Positions 25,383 to 34,099 of a DNA stretch of 55,148 bases are shown here, piece by piece. Below the pieces are notes generated by a model, which did not search any database, had not been told where the DNA came from, and saw nothing but the letters and a program-made list of their open reading frames with translations. Source of the stretch: an uncultured Clostridia bacterium (GTDB lineage Bacteria > Bacillota > Clostridia > Christensenellales > Aristaeellaceae); NCBI GenBank assembly GCA_934647305.1, contig CAKUFI010000011.1, forward strand, positions 1-55,148, in the 5' to 3' direction. Every line of letters begins with the position of its first letter. The stretch's first letter is position 1. Both the position numbers and the translations under genes were made by a program.

Positions 25383-25880
25383 ATGAAGGTACGAGAGGTC
25401 AGCGGCTATGCCCTGCTCGCGCTGGGCGCGATCCTGCTGATGGAGCTGTTTTTGCCGATTGATCTGCCGCTGGCGGGTACGGCCTGCGCGGTGCTGCTGG
25501 TGTGGGCGGGAGCCTGCCTGATGAGCGGCAGGCGTCTGGCCTTCGGCGCGGAGCCTGAGGAAAGCGGGCGGCCCGAGTGCGCGCCCCAGATCAGGCAGTG
25601 CGTGCTCAGGCGCGAGACGATCGACCTGACCGATACCGATCACCTGCCCGAATACCTGCAGCTGCGCGCGTTTCTGGGCGAGATCACGGTGCGCCTGCCG
25701 GTCGATGCGCAGGTCACGGTGGTCAAGGAGGGGCTGGCCTGCCTGATCCGCACCCCGGACGGCGTCGCGACGCTGCTGGGCGAGGAGCGCATGCAGTGCG
25801 GCTCCCGCGACGAAAGCGCGCCCAGGCTCTATGTCGAGGCACACGCGCTGCTGGGCGGCGTTCGCTTCACGCTGGGATAG
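25383..25880 (+). CDS. LiaF-like membrane protein (cell wall-active antibiotic response type)
   Basis: A 165-residue protein with two N-terminal hydrophobic segments (about 8-45). The soluble C-terminal half contains the repeated beta motif of LiaF/DUF2154-like proteins (LRAFLGEITVRLPVDAQVTV ... ALLGGVRFTLG). LiaF-type proteins modulate envelope-stress two-component systems, but no sensor kinase is encoded next to it. It is followed by a terminator and spoIIP. The family call rests on the fold pattern rather than on a signature motif. Confidence 0.65.
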   Translation: MKVREVSGYALLALGAILLMELFLPIDLPLAGTACAVLLVWAGACLMSGRRLAFGAEPEESGRPECAPQIRQCVLRRETIDLTDTDHLPEYLQLRAFLGEITVRLPVDAQVTVVKEGLACLIRTPDGVATLLGEERMQCGSRDESAPRLYVEAHALLGGVRFTLG

Positions 25881-25965
25881 CGCGAAAGCCCGATCCCCAC
25901 ACTGCGCGAATGAGGACAGAATGCGCCTCAAAACCCGCCGAAACCTGCCAAAAAAACGTCTGTGT

Positions 25966-26001
25966 CCTCCCTGCGAAACGACTTCGCGGGGAGGGCTTTT
26001 T
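25966..26001 (+). terminator. Intrinsic terminator after the LiaF-like gene
   Basis: CCTCCC and GCGAA pair with TTCGC and GGGAGG around a short loop, followed by GCTTTTTGC. Confidence 0.75.
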
Positions 26002-26030
26002 GCATACCGCCCGCTCCCGCAGAATACGAT
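26001..26030 (+). promoter_or_regulatory. Candidate sigma-E-type sporulation promoter for spoIIP
   Basis: A GAATACGAT element (26022-26030), near the sigma-E -10 consensus CATACAAT, lies 13 bases after TGCATACC and about 22 bases before the spoIIP start. The -35 match is weak. Confidence 0.3.
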
Positions 26031-26052
26031 GATAGGGCGAGGAGGGATGCGC

Positions 26053-26946
26053 ATGGTAAGGATTCAGGTCATCAAGGCGTCCAAACTGGCGGTGACGGCG
26101 GCGCTGATCCTGCTGGCCATCGTGCTGGCGCTTTTGTCGCTTCGAGATGATTCGGGCGGCCGGGAGCAGACCAGTGCCGTCACCGGGGGCGAGGCGGTCG
26201 CCGCGTTTGCGAACGCCTCGGCTCTGCCGCTCGTGCCCGGGGAAACCCGGGCGCCCGGGGCGGGGGGCGTGCGCGTGGAGGTGGTCACGAGTCAGCCTGC
26301 GCCCGAGGACGACTTTCACCCGCGGGTGCTGATCTACCACACGCATACCTACGAGGCCTACAGCCAGGTGGCCGGCGATCCCTATCAGGAGACGGAAAAG
26401 TGGCGAACCGCCGACCAGACCCACTCGGTCGTGCAGGTGGGCGAGGCGCTCTCCGTGCTGCTTGAGAACGCCGGGTGCCAGGTGACGCACGACATAACCG
26501 ACCATGAGCTGCCCGACCTGCGCACGGCCTATACCCGCTCGCTCAAGACGCTGGAGGGGTACGCGGCGCGCGGCGAGCAGTTCGACCTGTATATCGACCT
26601 GCACCGAAACGCTTACAGCCAGGGCATGCGAACCTGCGCGGTGATCGACGGCCAGGAGCTTGCCGAGCTGATGCTGATGGTGGGGCGGGGCGAAAACTAC
26701 CGGGACAAGCCCGATTTCGAGGCGAACTACGCCTTCGCCGTGCGCGTGACGCAGGCGATCAACGCCCAGGCGGACGGGCTGTGCCGCGACGTGCTGGTGC
26801 GCACCGGCCGCTACAATCAGCACGTGGGCACGCCTGCCGTGCTCATCGAGGTCGGCCACAACGAAAACACGCTCAATCAGGCGCTCGCCTCGATGCCCTA
26901 CCTGGCCGACGGGCTGCTGGCCGGGCTGCGCGGCGGTGCGTCCTGA
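26053..26946 (+). CDS. spoIIP: Stage II sporulation protein P (SpoIIP), peptidoglycan hydrolase
   Basis: A 297-residue protein with one N-terminal membrane anchor (about residues 8-32) and an extracytoplasmic amidase/endopeptidase domain. SpoIIP, with SpoIID and SpoIIM, degrades peptidoglycan during engulfment of the forespore. Family motifs are LIYHTHTYEAY (metal His), YIDLHRNAY and VLIEVGHNENT. Its presence argues for an endospore-forming lineage. GGAGGG lies 6 bases before ATG 26053; ATG 26047 is a less well spaced alternative. Confidence 0.9.
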   Translation: MVRIQVIKASKLAVTAALILLAIVLALLSLRDDSGGREQTSAVTGGEAVAAFANASALPLVPGETRAPGAGGVRVEVVTSQPAPEDDFHPRVLIYHTHTYEAYSQVAGDPYQETEKWRTADQTHSVVQVGEALSVLLENAGCQVTHDITDHELPDLRTAYTRSLKTLEGYAARGEQFDLYIDLHRNAYSQGMRTCAVIDGQELAELMLMVGRGENYRDKPDFEANYAFAVRVTQAINAQADGLCRDVLVRTGRYNQHVGTPAVLIEVGHNENTLNQALASMPYLADGLLAGLRGGAS

Positions 26947-27069
26947 CGAGAAAAGGCCCGGACGCTTTGCATATCAGGCTGTTTTTTTCTCGCGGACGGG
27001 CCACCGGCAGGTCACGCCGATTCCGCCATTGCCTGAAACCGGGCCTGTCGTATGTCCCGTAGGCAAAGC

Positions 27070-27110
27070 AGGGGGAGGCCTCCGCGGAAGGAAGCCTCCC
27101 CATCGTTTTC
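27070..27110. terminator. Shared terminator between spoIIP and the deformylase operon
   Basis: GGGGAGGC (27072-27079) pairs with GCCTCCCC (27094-27101). It is followed on the plus strand by ATCGTTTTCC and lies between converging genes. Confidence 0.7.
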
Positions 27111-27118
27111 CTGCGCGA

Positions 27119-27529
27119 TCAGACCAGTATCCCCTCGCAGTGGTCGCACTCGTGCTGTATGATCTGCGCGGTCAGGCCCAGGAAGGCCTGTTCGTGCGGC
27201 GCGCCCTGCTCGTCCTGCCAGCGCAGGCGGATGCAGGCGTAGCGGGTGGTTCTGCGTGTGCCGGGCAGGGACAGGCAGCCCTCCTCGGTCTCGTAGGGGC
27301 GGGAGGAACGCGTGATTTCGGGGTTGTAGAAGACCTGCAGCCGCCCCTCGTCGCTGACCGCGATTACCCGCTTGTTCGCGCCGATCATGTTCGCGGCCAG
27401 GCCGACGCAGCGATCCTGATTGGCGCGCAGGGTGTCCAGCAGGTCCTGCCCCACCGTCCGGTCAAACGGCGCGGCAGGCTCCGACCTTTGCGAGAGAAAG
27501 GCCGTGTCCGTGACAATCTGGCGAATCAT
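27119..27529 (-). CDS. def: Peptide deformylase
   Basis: A 136-residue short deformylase that removes the formyl group from nascent N-terminal Met. The three motifs are visible: CVGLAANMIG (motif I, with Asn-Met where classical enzymes have Pro-Gln), EGCLSLPG (metal Cys) and HECDHCEG (HExxH metal site). The motif I variant is common in compact Clostridia enzymes. Its ATG overlaps the TGA of the preceding ABC ATPase gene (ATGA), so it is the last gene of the export operon. A functional link to the exporter is not obvious. Confidence 0.92.
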   Translation of the reverse strand: MIRQIVTDTAFLSQRSEPAAPFDRTVGQDLLDTLRANQDRCVGLAANMIGANKRVIAVSDEGRLQVFYNPEITRSSRPYETEEGCLSLPGTRRTTRYACIRLRWQDEQGAPHEQAFLGLTAQIIQHECDHCEGILV

Positions 27530-28425
27530 TTATTCTCCTCCGTTTCGGGCTTTTCCAGGATGATTTTGCCGTCCTGCAGGGTCAGGCGCAGCTTGTTGTC
27601 CTGCACGTGCAGCTGTTCGAGCAGCTCGCGCGGGATCTGCAGCCGCCCGGCGCGGTCGAGTATGGCGAATTCGTCCTGGGTCTGCTCCTCCTCGGCCAGG
27701 GTGGCGATGCTGCTGAGCCGGTCGAGGTAGCTCTGCTTGACGATGCGCTCGCTGCTGATCTTGCCGTCGCGTATGGCGACCACGCGGTTGACCTTTTTGG
27801 AGAGCAGCCGGTCGTGGGTGACGATGACGATGGTCACGCCCTGGGTGCGGTTGATTTCGCGGAACACGTCCAGTATGTAGTTGGCTGTGCGTACGTCCAC
27901 CGCGCCGGTCGGCTCGTCGGCCAGCAGGATTTTAGGGCTGTTGGCCAGGGCGATGGCGATGGCCACGCGCTGCTGCTCGCCGCCGGAGAGCTGGCTCAGG
28001 CGGTTGTTTTTGCGCTGACTCAGCCCCACCAGCTCCAGCAGCTCCAGCGCGCGCTGCTTCTTCGCGCCGCCCGATTCCAGCAGCATGGGCATCTGGACGT
28101 TCTGCCAGGCGGACAGGTAGGGCAGCAGGTTTCGCGCGTTGTTCTGCCACACGAAGCCCACCGTGCGCTTTTTGTACTCGACCAGCGCCTTTTCGTCCAG
28201 CTTGAACAGATCCTTGCCGTCCACGATCAGCCGCCCGGCCGAGGGACGATCCAGCCCGCCGATCATGTTGAGGAAGGTGGACTTGCCGCTGCCGCTGTTG
28301 CCGATGATGGCCATCAGCTCGCCCTTTTCGATGGTCAGCTCGAGGCCCTGCAGCGCCAGCACCTCGAGATCCTTGGTCTTGTAGATCTTGACCAGGTTTT
28401 CACACTGGATAATCGGCTCAGCCAT
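27526..28425 (-). CDS. MacB/LolD-type ABC ATPase with a C-terminal AbrB-like domain
   Basis: A 299-residue ATPase with Walker A GNSGSGKST, signature LSGGEQQR, Walker B ILLADEPTGAVD and switch His in VTHDRL. Usual LolD/MacB ATPases have 220-230 residues. The extra ~70 residues end in a segment (AILDRAGRLQIPRELLEQL) with the swapped-hairpin pattern of SpoVT/AbrB DNA-binding domains. It overlaps the upstream ATPase gene by 8 bases and has AGGTGATTT before ATG 28425. Probably one of two ATPases serving the FtsX-type permease at 29100. Confidence 0.88.
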   Translation of the reverse strand: MAEPIIQCENLVKIYKTKDLEVLALQGLELTIEKGELMAIIGNSGSGKSTFLNMIGGLDRPSAGRLIVDGKDLFKLDEKALVEYKKRTVGFVWQNNARNLLPYLSAWQNVQMPMLLESGGAKKQRALELLELVGLSQRKNNRLSQLSGGEQQRVAIAIALANSPKILLADEPTGAVDVRTANYILDVFREINRTQGVTIVIVTHDRLLSKKVNRVVAIRDGKISSERIVKQSYLDRLSSIATLAEEEQTQDEFAILDRAGRLQIPRELLEQLHVQDNKLRLTLQDGKIILEKPETEENK

Positions 28426-29095
28426 GGGAAATCACCTCGCCGTCCTGAAGCTCGTATACGCAGTCGCCGATTTCCATGAGCCCGGTGTCGTGCGTGGTCA
28501 TGACGATGGTCACGCCCTCCCGCTCGCACAGCTCCTTGAAGATCTTGACCACCTGAAGGCCAGTATTCGTGTCCAGCTCGGCGGTCGGCTCGTCGGCAAA
28601 GAGCACGCGCGGCCGGTGCGCGATGGCGCGGGCGATGGCCACGCGCTGCTGCTCGCCGCCGCTCATCTCCTGCGGCAGGTGGTCGAAGCGCTGGCTCAGG
28701 CCCACCAGGCGCAGGCATTCCATGGCGCGCTCGCGCCGGTCGCCCTTTGCGCGGGCCATGCGCAGCGCGTACTCGACGTTTTCCAGCGCCGTCATCATCG
28801 GAATCAGCGCCACCGACTGGAACACGAAGCCGATCTGCGTGCGCCGGAGGCGGGCGCTTCGCCGCTCGTCGAGCCGGGTAATGTCCTGCTCCGCGAAGAA
28901 GACCCTGCCGCTCGTCGGCCTGTCCAGCGCGCCCAGGATGTTCATCAGGGTGGTCTTGCCCGAGCCGGAGCGCCCCTTCAGGATGGTGAGCCTGCCCTCG
29001 GGCACCTGTATCGAGATGTTTTTGAGCGCCCAGAATTCGCCTCCGGTCGTGCGGAAGCAGCGCCCCAGTTCCTCCGTGCGAATGATGTCTGCCAT
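28418..29095 (-). CDS. MacB/LolD-type ABC ATPase
   Basis: A 225-residue ATPase of normal family length with Walker A GRSGSGKTT, signature MSGGEQQR, Walker B VLFADEPTAELD and switch His in TTHDTG. It lies 4 bases downstream of the FtsX-type permease gene with its ribosome site (GGAGAGGA) inside the permease's last codons. It probably forms a homo- or heterodimer with the AbrB-tailed ATPase to power a MacB-like mechanotransmission exporter. Confidence 0.92.
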   Translation of the reverse strand: MADIIRTEELGRCFRTTGGEFWALKNISIQVPEGRLTILKGRSGSGKTTLMNILGALDRPTSGRVFFAEQDITRLDERRSARLRRTQIGFVFQSVALIPMMTALENVEYALRMARAKGDRRERAMECLRLVGLSQRFDHLPQEMSGGEQQRVAIARAIAHRPRVLFADEPTAELDTNTGLQVVKIFKELCEREGVTIVMTTHDTGLMEIGDCVYELQDGEVISHG

Positions 29096-29099
29096 GTCT

Positions 29100-31901
29100 T
29101 TAGTCCTCTCCCAGTTTCAGCGCCTGCGCGATCTTCATGCGGGAAATCAGCGTGCCCAGCACCGCCAGGCAGACTACCAGCAGCACGCCCACGATCAGCA
29201 GTATCCGTCCCAGGTCGCCCGCCTCGCTGACCACACGCAGCGGCAGCGAGGAGTCGCTGGCGGCGTAGGCCATCTGAATCAGCGGCATGTACAGCCGGCT
29301 GGTCATCTCGCCCACCAGCACGCCCACAGCGATCGACAGCGCGGAGATGTAGAAGTGCTCGTTGATCAGCATGGTCAGTATCTCGCGCATGGACATGCCC
29401 ATGGCGCGGAAGATGCCGAACTGCAGCGCCCGCGAGCGGATGGACAGCACCCAGTAGATGAGAAAGCCCACCATGCACAAGAGCAGCACCACGATGAAGC
29501 CCACCGTCAATATGCCGTTCGTGCCCTGGAAAATCGGGTCGTTTTTCTTTTCGACCAGCTGCTCGGCCACGTCCTTGAAGGTCAGGTACTCCACGCCGTT
29601 TTCCTGCGCGAAGTCATAGATGAACTGGGACGAGCCGTTGGTCTTGATCCAGACCTCATACGGGGTCACGCCCCACTGCGCCTGCAGCTGGGACAGGTTG
29701 GCCACAATCAGGAAGTGCTCGGTCTGCTTATACACGCCGTCGTTGCCCTTAGAGTAGGTATAGCGCTGATAGGCCGGCCAGTAGTCCACGAAACCGTACA
29801 CGATGCCGCGCATGCTGTCGCCGTTTTTGTTGCGGTAGCTCACGCTGTCGCCGATGTGGTAGCCGTACTGGTCGCGGAAGTTCTTGGACAGCAGCACCGC
29901 GCGGGAGTTCTGCGCCAGGGCGTTGAGGTACTCGTGCCACGGCCGGGGCAGCAGGCTCTCGTCGAACCAGGCGGTCTCGCCGAACTCGCGGGTGTGGATG
30001 CCCATCAGGTCGACGTTCTTGAGCGTGCCGCCGGACAGCGACACGGTGATATCGCTCGCCCGGAGCACGCGGGTGACGCTCCTGGCGCCCTCAAGCGTCT
30101 GATACCGGCCGAAATCCGGCTCGGTGTAGACCAGCTCCAGGCTGGGATCCTCGGCCACCTGATCCTCGTTGCTGGCCCACTGCTCCTGCAGCACCAGATC
30201 CGCGCCGGTGGCGTAGCGGATGTTGTTTTCCTCACCCGAGTTGATGGTGCGCGCCGCGTCTGCGTTGAACACGCCCAGCGCGATGGTCATGATCAGGAAG
30301 ACCATGATGAAGCTCTGCTGGGAGCGGGTTCTGAGCACCCGCAGGTAGGATACGTACAGCGCCGGCGACCACCATTTCCTGAACAGCCGGAAAATCACGT
30401 AGACCAGCGCCGGAATCAGCCGCACGGCGAACAGTCCCGCGCCGATCATGAACAGCGACGAGGACAGGAACAGCAGCGGGTCGAGCGACGCGCCCTCGAG
30501 CACCCGCTGCGCCAGCGCGTCCCTCTGATTATTGAAGGTATACAGGCCGTAGAGCGACACGCCCAGCGCGATCACGTCCAGGAACGCCTTCTGCCAGAAC
30601 GGGGTCTGGGAGCGGTGCTTCTTCTGCTTCTGGGCGACGATGGTCACCCGGCTGTAGCGGAAGACCGGCAGCACCATCGCCGCCACCGAGAACAGCGCCG
30701 CGCCCAGCGCGTAGAGCCATACGGTCTTGTCCAGGCGCACGTCCAGCGAGGTGCGCTTCACGAACTCCAAAAAGGCGTTCGACGAGCCCAGCACCTGCGT
30801 CAGGAACAACCCCAGCGGCAGGCCCGCGCACAGGCCCAGGAAGGCCAGCACGCCGCTTTCGATCAGATAGATCGAGAGGAGCTGCCGCCTGCTCGCGCCG
30901 CGGCTCTTGATGACCGCAATTTCGGCCTGCTCCATCTCCAGCATCTGGCGCGACACCATGAAGATGAACGCCGCCAGCAGCACGAAGATCGGGGCCTGAA
31001 GCACGAGCAGCGTCACGCGCACCTGCTTTTCGGTCTTGAGGTAGTCGGCGAGGGTGGCCGAGAAGCTGTCGCGGTAGCCGTTGTAGCTGGCCTGTTTGAA
31101 CTGCTCGGTATAGGCCTGGGCGGTGTCGTAGATCGCCTGGGCGTTGTCGGTGGTGAACCGGGTATAGTCCAGCAGCACGTACCACAGCCCGTTGAGCGAG
31201 TAATTCATCCGCCCCTCGGTCATGAACAGGCGGGTGAACTGCGCCTCGGGGATGAGCAGCTCGGCCGAGTAGCCGCTGGGCGTGCGCACCCAGTACGCGT
31301 CGTCGGACCGGCTGTTGGTGAACACGCCCACCACCTTCACGCGCACGGTTTTTTCGTTCTCGTCCGTGACGTTGCCCAGCTCGAGCACCTCGTCGAGCAT
31401 CAGGTTCTGCTCGATCAGCGCGCGCTCGGACACCATGGCCTCGATCACGCCGTCTGCGTCCGCATCGTCGCTCATGCGGCGGCCCATGACCACGCTGGAG
31501 TGCGCCTCGAGGCCGGAGAGCGTGCCCACGGCGATGTTTTTGCCGCTGATGACCTCGCGCTCGAGCGTCGATTCCATGCGGCAGTTGTTCACGAAGAGGT
31601 GACTGACCACCTCGAGCGCCTCCACGCCGAAGGTGCCGGGCATGGCGTGAACCACCTCGTCGGTGGTCAGCATTTCCGGGTTGCGAGCGATGGAGGTGTT
31701 GGCGCGCACGGTGATTGTGCCCGGGTAGGAGTTCTTCTCGGAGAGCGTCCGGGCCAGGCTGCGGGTCAGCGTGCGCTGGAGAATCGCCTGGGTGTACATG
31801 GGATTGGAGCAGGTGATGCCGATGAGCAGGATGTTGCCGATCAGCAGGGCGCACACCATCCACTTTTTGTTGATCATCTTGCGAAGCACGAATCGAAGCA
31901 T
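29100..31901 (-). CDS. FtsX-like ABC permease, two-domain
   Basis: A 933-residue membrane protein. An N-terminal membrane segment (about 13-30) and a long extracytoplasmic region are followed by two FtsX-type transmembrane blocks, one around residues 300-480 and the other at the C-terminus (FIVVLLLCMVGFLIYWVLS, and the last segment ILLIVGVLLVVCLAVLGTL). It contains the family motif EMEQAEIAVIKSRGASRRQ. Such permeases transmit ATPase motion to extracellular substrates or adaptors and export peptides, lipoproteins or antibiotics. It lies in the operon with three adaptors upstream and two ATPases downstream. Confidence 0.9.
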   Translation of the reverse strand: MLRFVLRKMINKKWMVCALLIGNILLIGITCSNPMYTQAILQRTLTRSLARTLSEKNSYPGTITVRANTSIARNPEMLTTDEVVHAMPGTFGVEALEVVSHLFVNNCRMESTLEREVISGKNIAVGTLSGLEAHSSVVMGRRMSDDADADGVIEAMVSERALIEQNLMLDEVLELGNVTDENEKTVRVKVVGVFTNSRSDDAYWVRTPSGYSAELLIPEAQFTRLFMTEGRMNYSLNGLWYVLLDYTRFTTDNAQAIYDTAQAYTEQFKQASYNGYRDSFSATLADYLKTEKQVRVTLLVLQAPIFVLLAAFIFMVSRQMLEMEQAEIAVIKSRGASRRQLLSIYLIESGVLAFLGLCAGLPLGLFLTQVLGSSNAFLEFVKRTSLDVRLDKTVWLYALGAALFSVAAMVLPVFRYSRVTIVAQKQKKHRSQTPFWQKAFLDVIALGVSLYGLYTFNNQRDALAQRVLEGASLDPLLFLSSSLFMIGAGLFAVRLIPALVYVIFRLFRKWWSPALYVSYLRVLRTRSQQSFIMVFLIMTIALGVFNADAARTINSGEENNIRYATGADLVLQEQWASNEDQVAEDPSLELVYTEPDFGRYQTLEGARSVTRVLRASDITVSLSGGTLKNVDLMGIHTREFGETAWFDESLLPRPWHEYLNALAQNSRAVLLSKNFRDQYGYHIGDSVSYRNKNGDSMRGIVYGFVDYWPAYQRYTYSKGNDGVYKQTEHFLIVANLSQLQAQWGVTPYEVWIKTNGSSQFIYDFAQENGVEYLTFKDVAEQLVEKKNDPIFQGTNGILTVGFIVVLLLCMVGFLIYWVLSIRSRALQFGIFRAMGMSMREILTMLINEHFYISALSIAVGVLVGEMTSRLYMPLIQMAYAASDSSLPLRVVSEAGDLGRILLIVGVLLVVCLAVLGTLISRMKIAQALKLGED

Positions 31902-31916
31902 GATATGCCCCCTTTC

Positions 31917-32996
31917 CTAGTCCAGTATCACCAGATCGCCTTCCTCAAGGCCCTGAAGCAGCCACTGCGTCGGGGTCGAGGACAGGCGTGAATTGACGAA
32001 CCGCTTTTCCACCCGGCCGTCTGAGAGCTTGCTGACGAAGTAGTTGCCTGCCTCGAGCGTCAGCGCGGCGCGCGGGATCAGCAGCACTTCCTGAACCCGC
32101 ACAGTTTCGCCGCTTATCTGGCTGTTGCGGATGACCAACTCGCGGTGGTCGTACTGCGCGTCCAGCGCGATGTAGGCGACGTTTTCCTTCCGGTCGGAGG
32201 ACAGCAGCAGAAGGTCTGTGGCCACGACCCGGCCGGTCACCGTCGTGCGGCTCTTGGCCACGCCGGTCTCGATCGTCACCGGCATATTGTAGCGGAACTT
32301 GCCCGCCTCATTTTTGACCCGCAGCAGCAGCCTGTCGGTCGAGTACAGATAGGCCATCGTCCAGCCCGAATAGATGGGCTCGCCCTCCTTAAAGGTGGGC
32401 AGGTCGGAGACGATCCCGTCGGCCGGGGCGGTGATCTGAGTGTTTTCGAAGTCCTCGCGGGCCTCCTCGATGGCCTCCTCCTGCATGCGGATGGAGCGCT
32501 CCTGTTCGTAACGATATTTCTCGGTTTCCAGGCGGAGGCGCTCCAGTTTCAGCCGGGCCTCCTCGCGGGAAAACTCGTCCGCGGCGGCGTTCAGGACTGC
32601 CTGGGCCGCATGGAGCGATTCCTGCCGGGTGGTCAGGCCCTCTTCGTAGGCTTCCTTCGCGCGCTGAAGGGACAGCTGTTTGCTCTCAAGGTCGGTCGTG
32701 CTGGCGTTCAGGCTCACCTCGGCGAGCACGTCGCCCTCCTTGACCTCGTCGCCCTTTTTGACCAGGAAGCGCACGAACCGGGCCTCGGCGCCCTCGTAGC
32801 GCGCCCGGTAGGTCAGCGGATAGACCTCGCTCGCGCCCGACTGCGCGGTCTCGGTGTAGTCGCCCCGCACGATCTCGGCGGTGCGGTAGTTCGCGGTTTC
32901 GGGCACGATGGCGTCCGGAGCGATCAGCTCCTCGGCCTGCGCCGTGGTCAGGCACAGCGCGAGCAGCAGGAGCGCAAGGCGCTTAATCCTTGACAT
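31917..32996 (-). CDS. Membrane-fusion (HlyD/MacA-like) adaptor 3
   Basis: A 359-residue exported adaptor with an N-terminal signal or anchor sequence (RLALLLLALCLTTAQA) without a clear lipobox. Lipoyl-like half-motifs (VKKGDEVKEGDVLAEV and DGIVSDLPTFKEGEPIYSG) flank a long charged coiled coil (about residues 115-190). The C-terminal barrel ends in GLEEGDLVILD, the usual close of MacA-type adaptors. Its start overlaps adaptor 2 by 14 bases. It is the adaptor gene closest to the permease. Confidence 0.88.
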   Translation of the reverse strand: MSRIKRLALLLLALCLTTAQAEELIAPDAIVPETANYRTAEIVRGDYTETAQSGASEVYPLTYRARYEGAEARFVRFLVKKGDEVKEGDVLAEVSLNASTTDLESKQLSLQRAKEAYEEGLTTRQESLHAAQAVLNAAADEFSREEARLKLERLRLETEKYRYEQERSIRMQEEAIEEAREDFENTQITAPADGIVSDLPTFKEGEPIYSGWTMAYLYSTDRLLLRVKNEAGKFRYNMPVTIETGVAKSRTTVTGRVVATDLLLLSSDRKENVAYIALDAQYDHRELVIRNSQISGETVRVQEVLLIPRAALTLEAGNYFVSKLSDGRVEKRFVNSRLSSTPTQWLLQGLEEGDLVILD

Positions 32997-34086
32997 AGAC
33001 GACCTCTCCTTCCTCCAGCCCCTCGGTGATTTCGGTCAGCCAGGCGGTGCTCACGCCGGTCTTGACGGCTCTGCGGGTGCGCTCGCCGTTTTCGCCCAGC
33101 ACGTAGACGTAGCGCCCGCCGCCGCCGCGCAGCAGCGCGTTGGTGGGGATCAGCAGCACGTTCTCGCGCGCCTTGGTCACCAGGCACACCGCCGCGTACA
33201 TGCCCGCCTCGACGTCCTCGCCCGCCTCGAAGTCGAAGCACGCCGGCACGTCGTTACCCGCGAGCACCAGCGCGATGTAGTCCTCCCGCTCCATTTCGCG
33301 GGGGGTGATTTCGTATCGCCCGCCGTTGATGAGCGCGTACATTTCCGTCGCGCCGCCCGAGAGCGAGGTGGAAATGCTCTCGCCCGACAGGTACAGGCGC
33401 GACTCGTCGGCGATATAGGCCACCGGCCTGTAGGCGGTCAGCCAGTCGCCCTCCTGCAGCGAGGCGGCGTAGGCCACCCGTCCGTCGCAGGGCGCGACGA
33501 GCAGGTTTTTGCCCAGCTTCTCGCCCAGAGCCTGCAAATCCTTCTTCTGCGTCTCCAGGCTCAGCTGCTGCCGTTCGCGCGCCTGGCGAAGGTTCAGCTC
33601 GGCCTGCTCGATTTCAACCTGCTTGAGCTCGATCTGCTTTTGCTGCTCCGCCCCGCCCTGCGCCGCCTGCAGCGCGCGCAGCTGGTTTTTGAGCAGGTCG
33701 ATGTCGATCTGCGCCATGCGGTTGTCATAGTCGTTGACGGTCTGGGTATATTCGATCTGCTCGGCGAGGCGGTCGTAGGCCTCCTGCGTGTCGCTCTCGT
33801 CCAGCTCGAGCAGCACGTCGCCCTTTTTCACCAAATCGCCCAGCGTCACGTACATCTTTTTGACCGTGCCGTCCACGGTCATGTGCAGCTCCTCCACCTC
33901 GGGCGTGACCGCCGAGTCGTAGGTCGTGATCTGGTTCAGGTCGCCGATATAGGCCGCCGCGCTGTCCAGCTCCACGCCCACCGGCTCAAGCAGCGCGATT
34001 TCGGGCCCGGGCTCCGCCTTCTGCGCGCAGCCGCTCAGGCCCAGCGCCAGCAGCAGCAGCCCCGCAAGGATTGTCTTCTTTCTCAT
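32983..34086 (-). CDS. Membrane-fusion (HlyD/MacA-like) lipoprotein adaptor 2
   Basis: A 367-residue lipoprotein with signal peptide and lipobox LSGC at about residues 17-20. Lipoyl motifs (VTLGDLVKKGDVLLEL and APCDGRVAYAASLQEGD) surround a coiled coil of about 95 residues rich in Gln, Glu and Leu. It ends in GLEEGEVVYV. AAGGAGGATG precedes ATG 34086. It is 13 bases downstream of adaptor 1 and overlaps adaptor 3. Confidence 0.88.
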   Translation of the reverse strand: MRKKTILAGLLLLALGLSGCAQKAEPGPEIALLEPVGVELDSAAAYIGDLNQITTYDSAVTPEVEELHMTVDGTVKKMYVTLGDLVKKGDVLLELDESDTQEAYDRLAEQIEYTQTVNDYDNRMAQIDIDLLKNQLRALQAAQGGAEQQKQIELKQVEIEQAELNLRQARERQQLSLETQKKDLQALGEKLGKNLLVAPCDGRVAYAASLQEGDWLTAYRPVAYIADESRLYLSGESISTSLSGGATEMYALINGGRYEITPREMEREDYIALVLAGNDVPACFDFEAGEDVEAGMYAAVCLVTKARENVLLIPTNALLRGGGGRYVYVLGENGERTRRAVKTGVSTAWLTEITEGLEEGEVVYVKD

Positions 34087-34099
34087 GTCCGCATCCTCC

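Noticed and set aside
26001..26030. A firm sigma-E promoter call for spoIIP
   Set aside because: The -10-like element is good but the -35 match is weak, so it is listed only as a low-confidence candidate.
28569..31991. A 1140-residue plus-strand gene
   Set aside because: It is the antisense of the FtsX-type permease and ATPase genes, which have recognisable motifs; long open antisense frames are expected at this G+C content.
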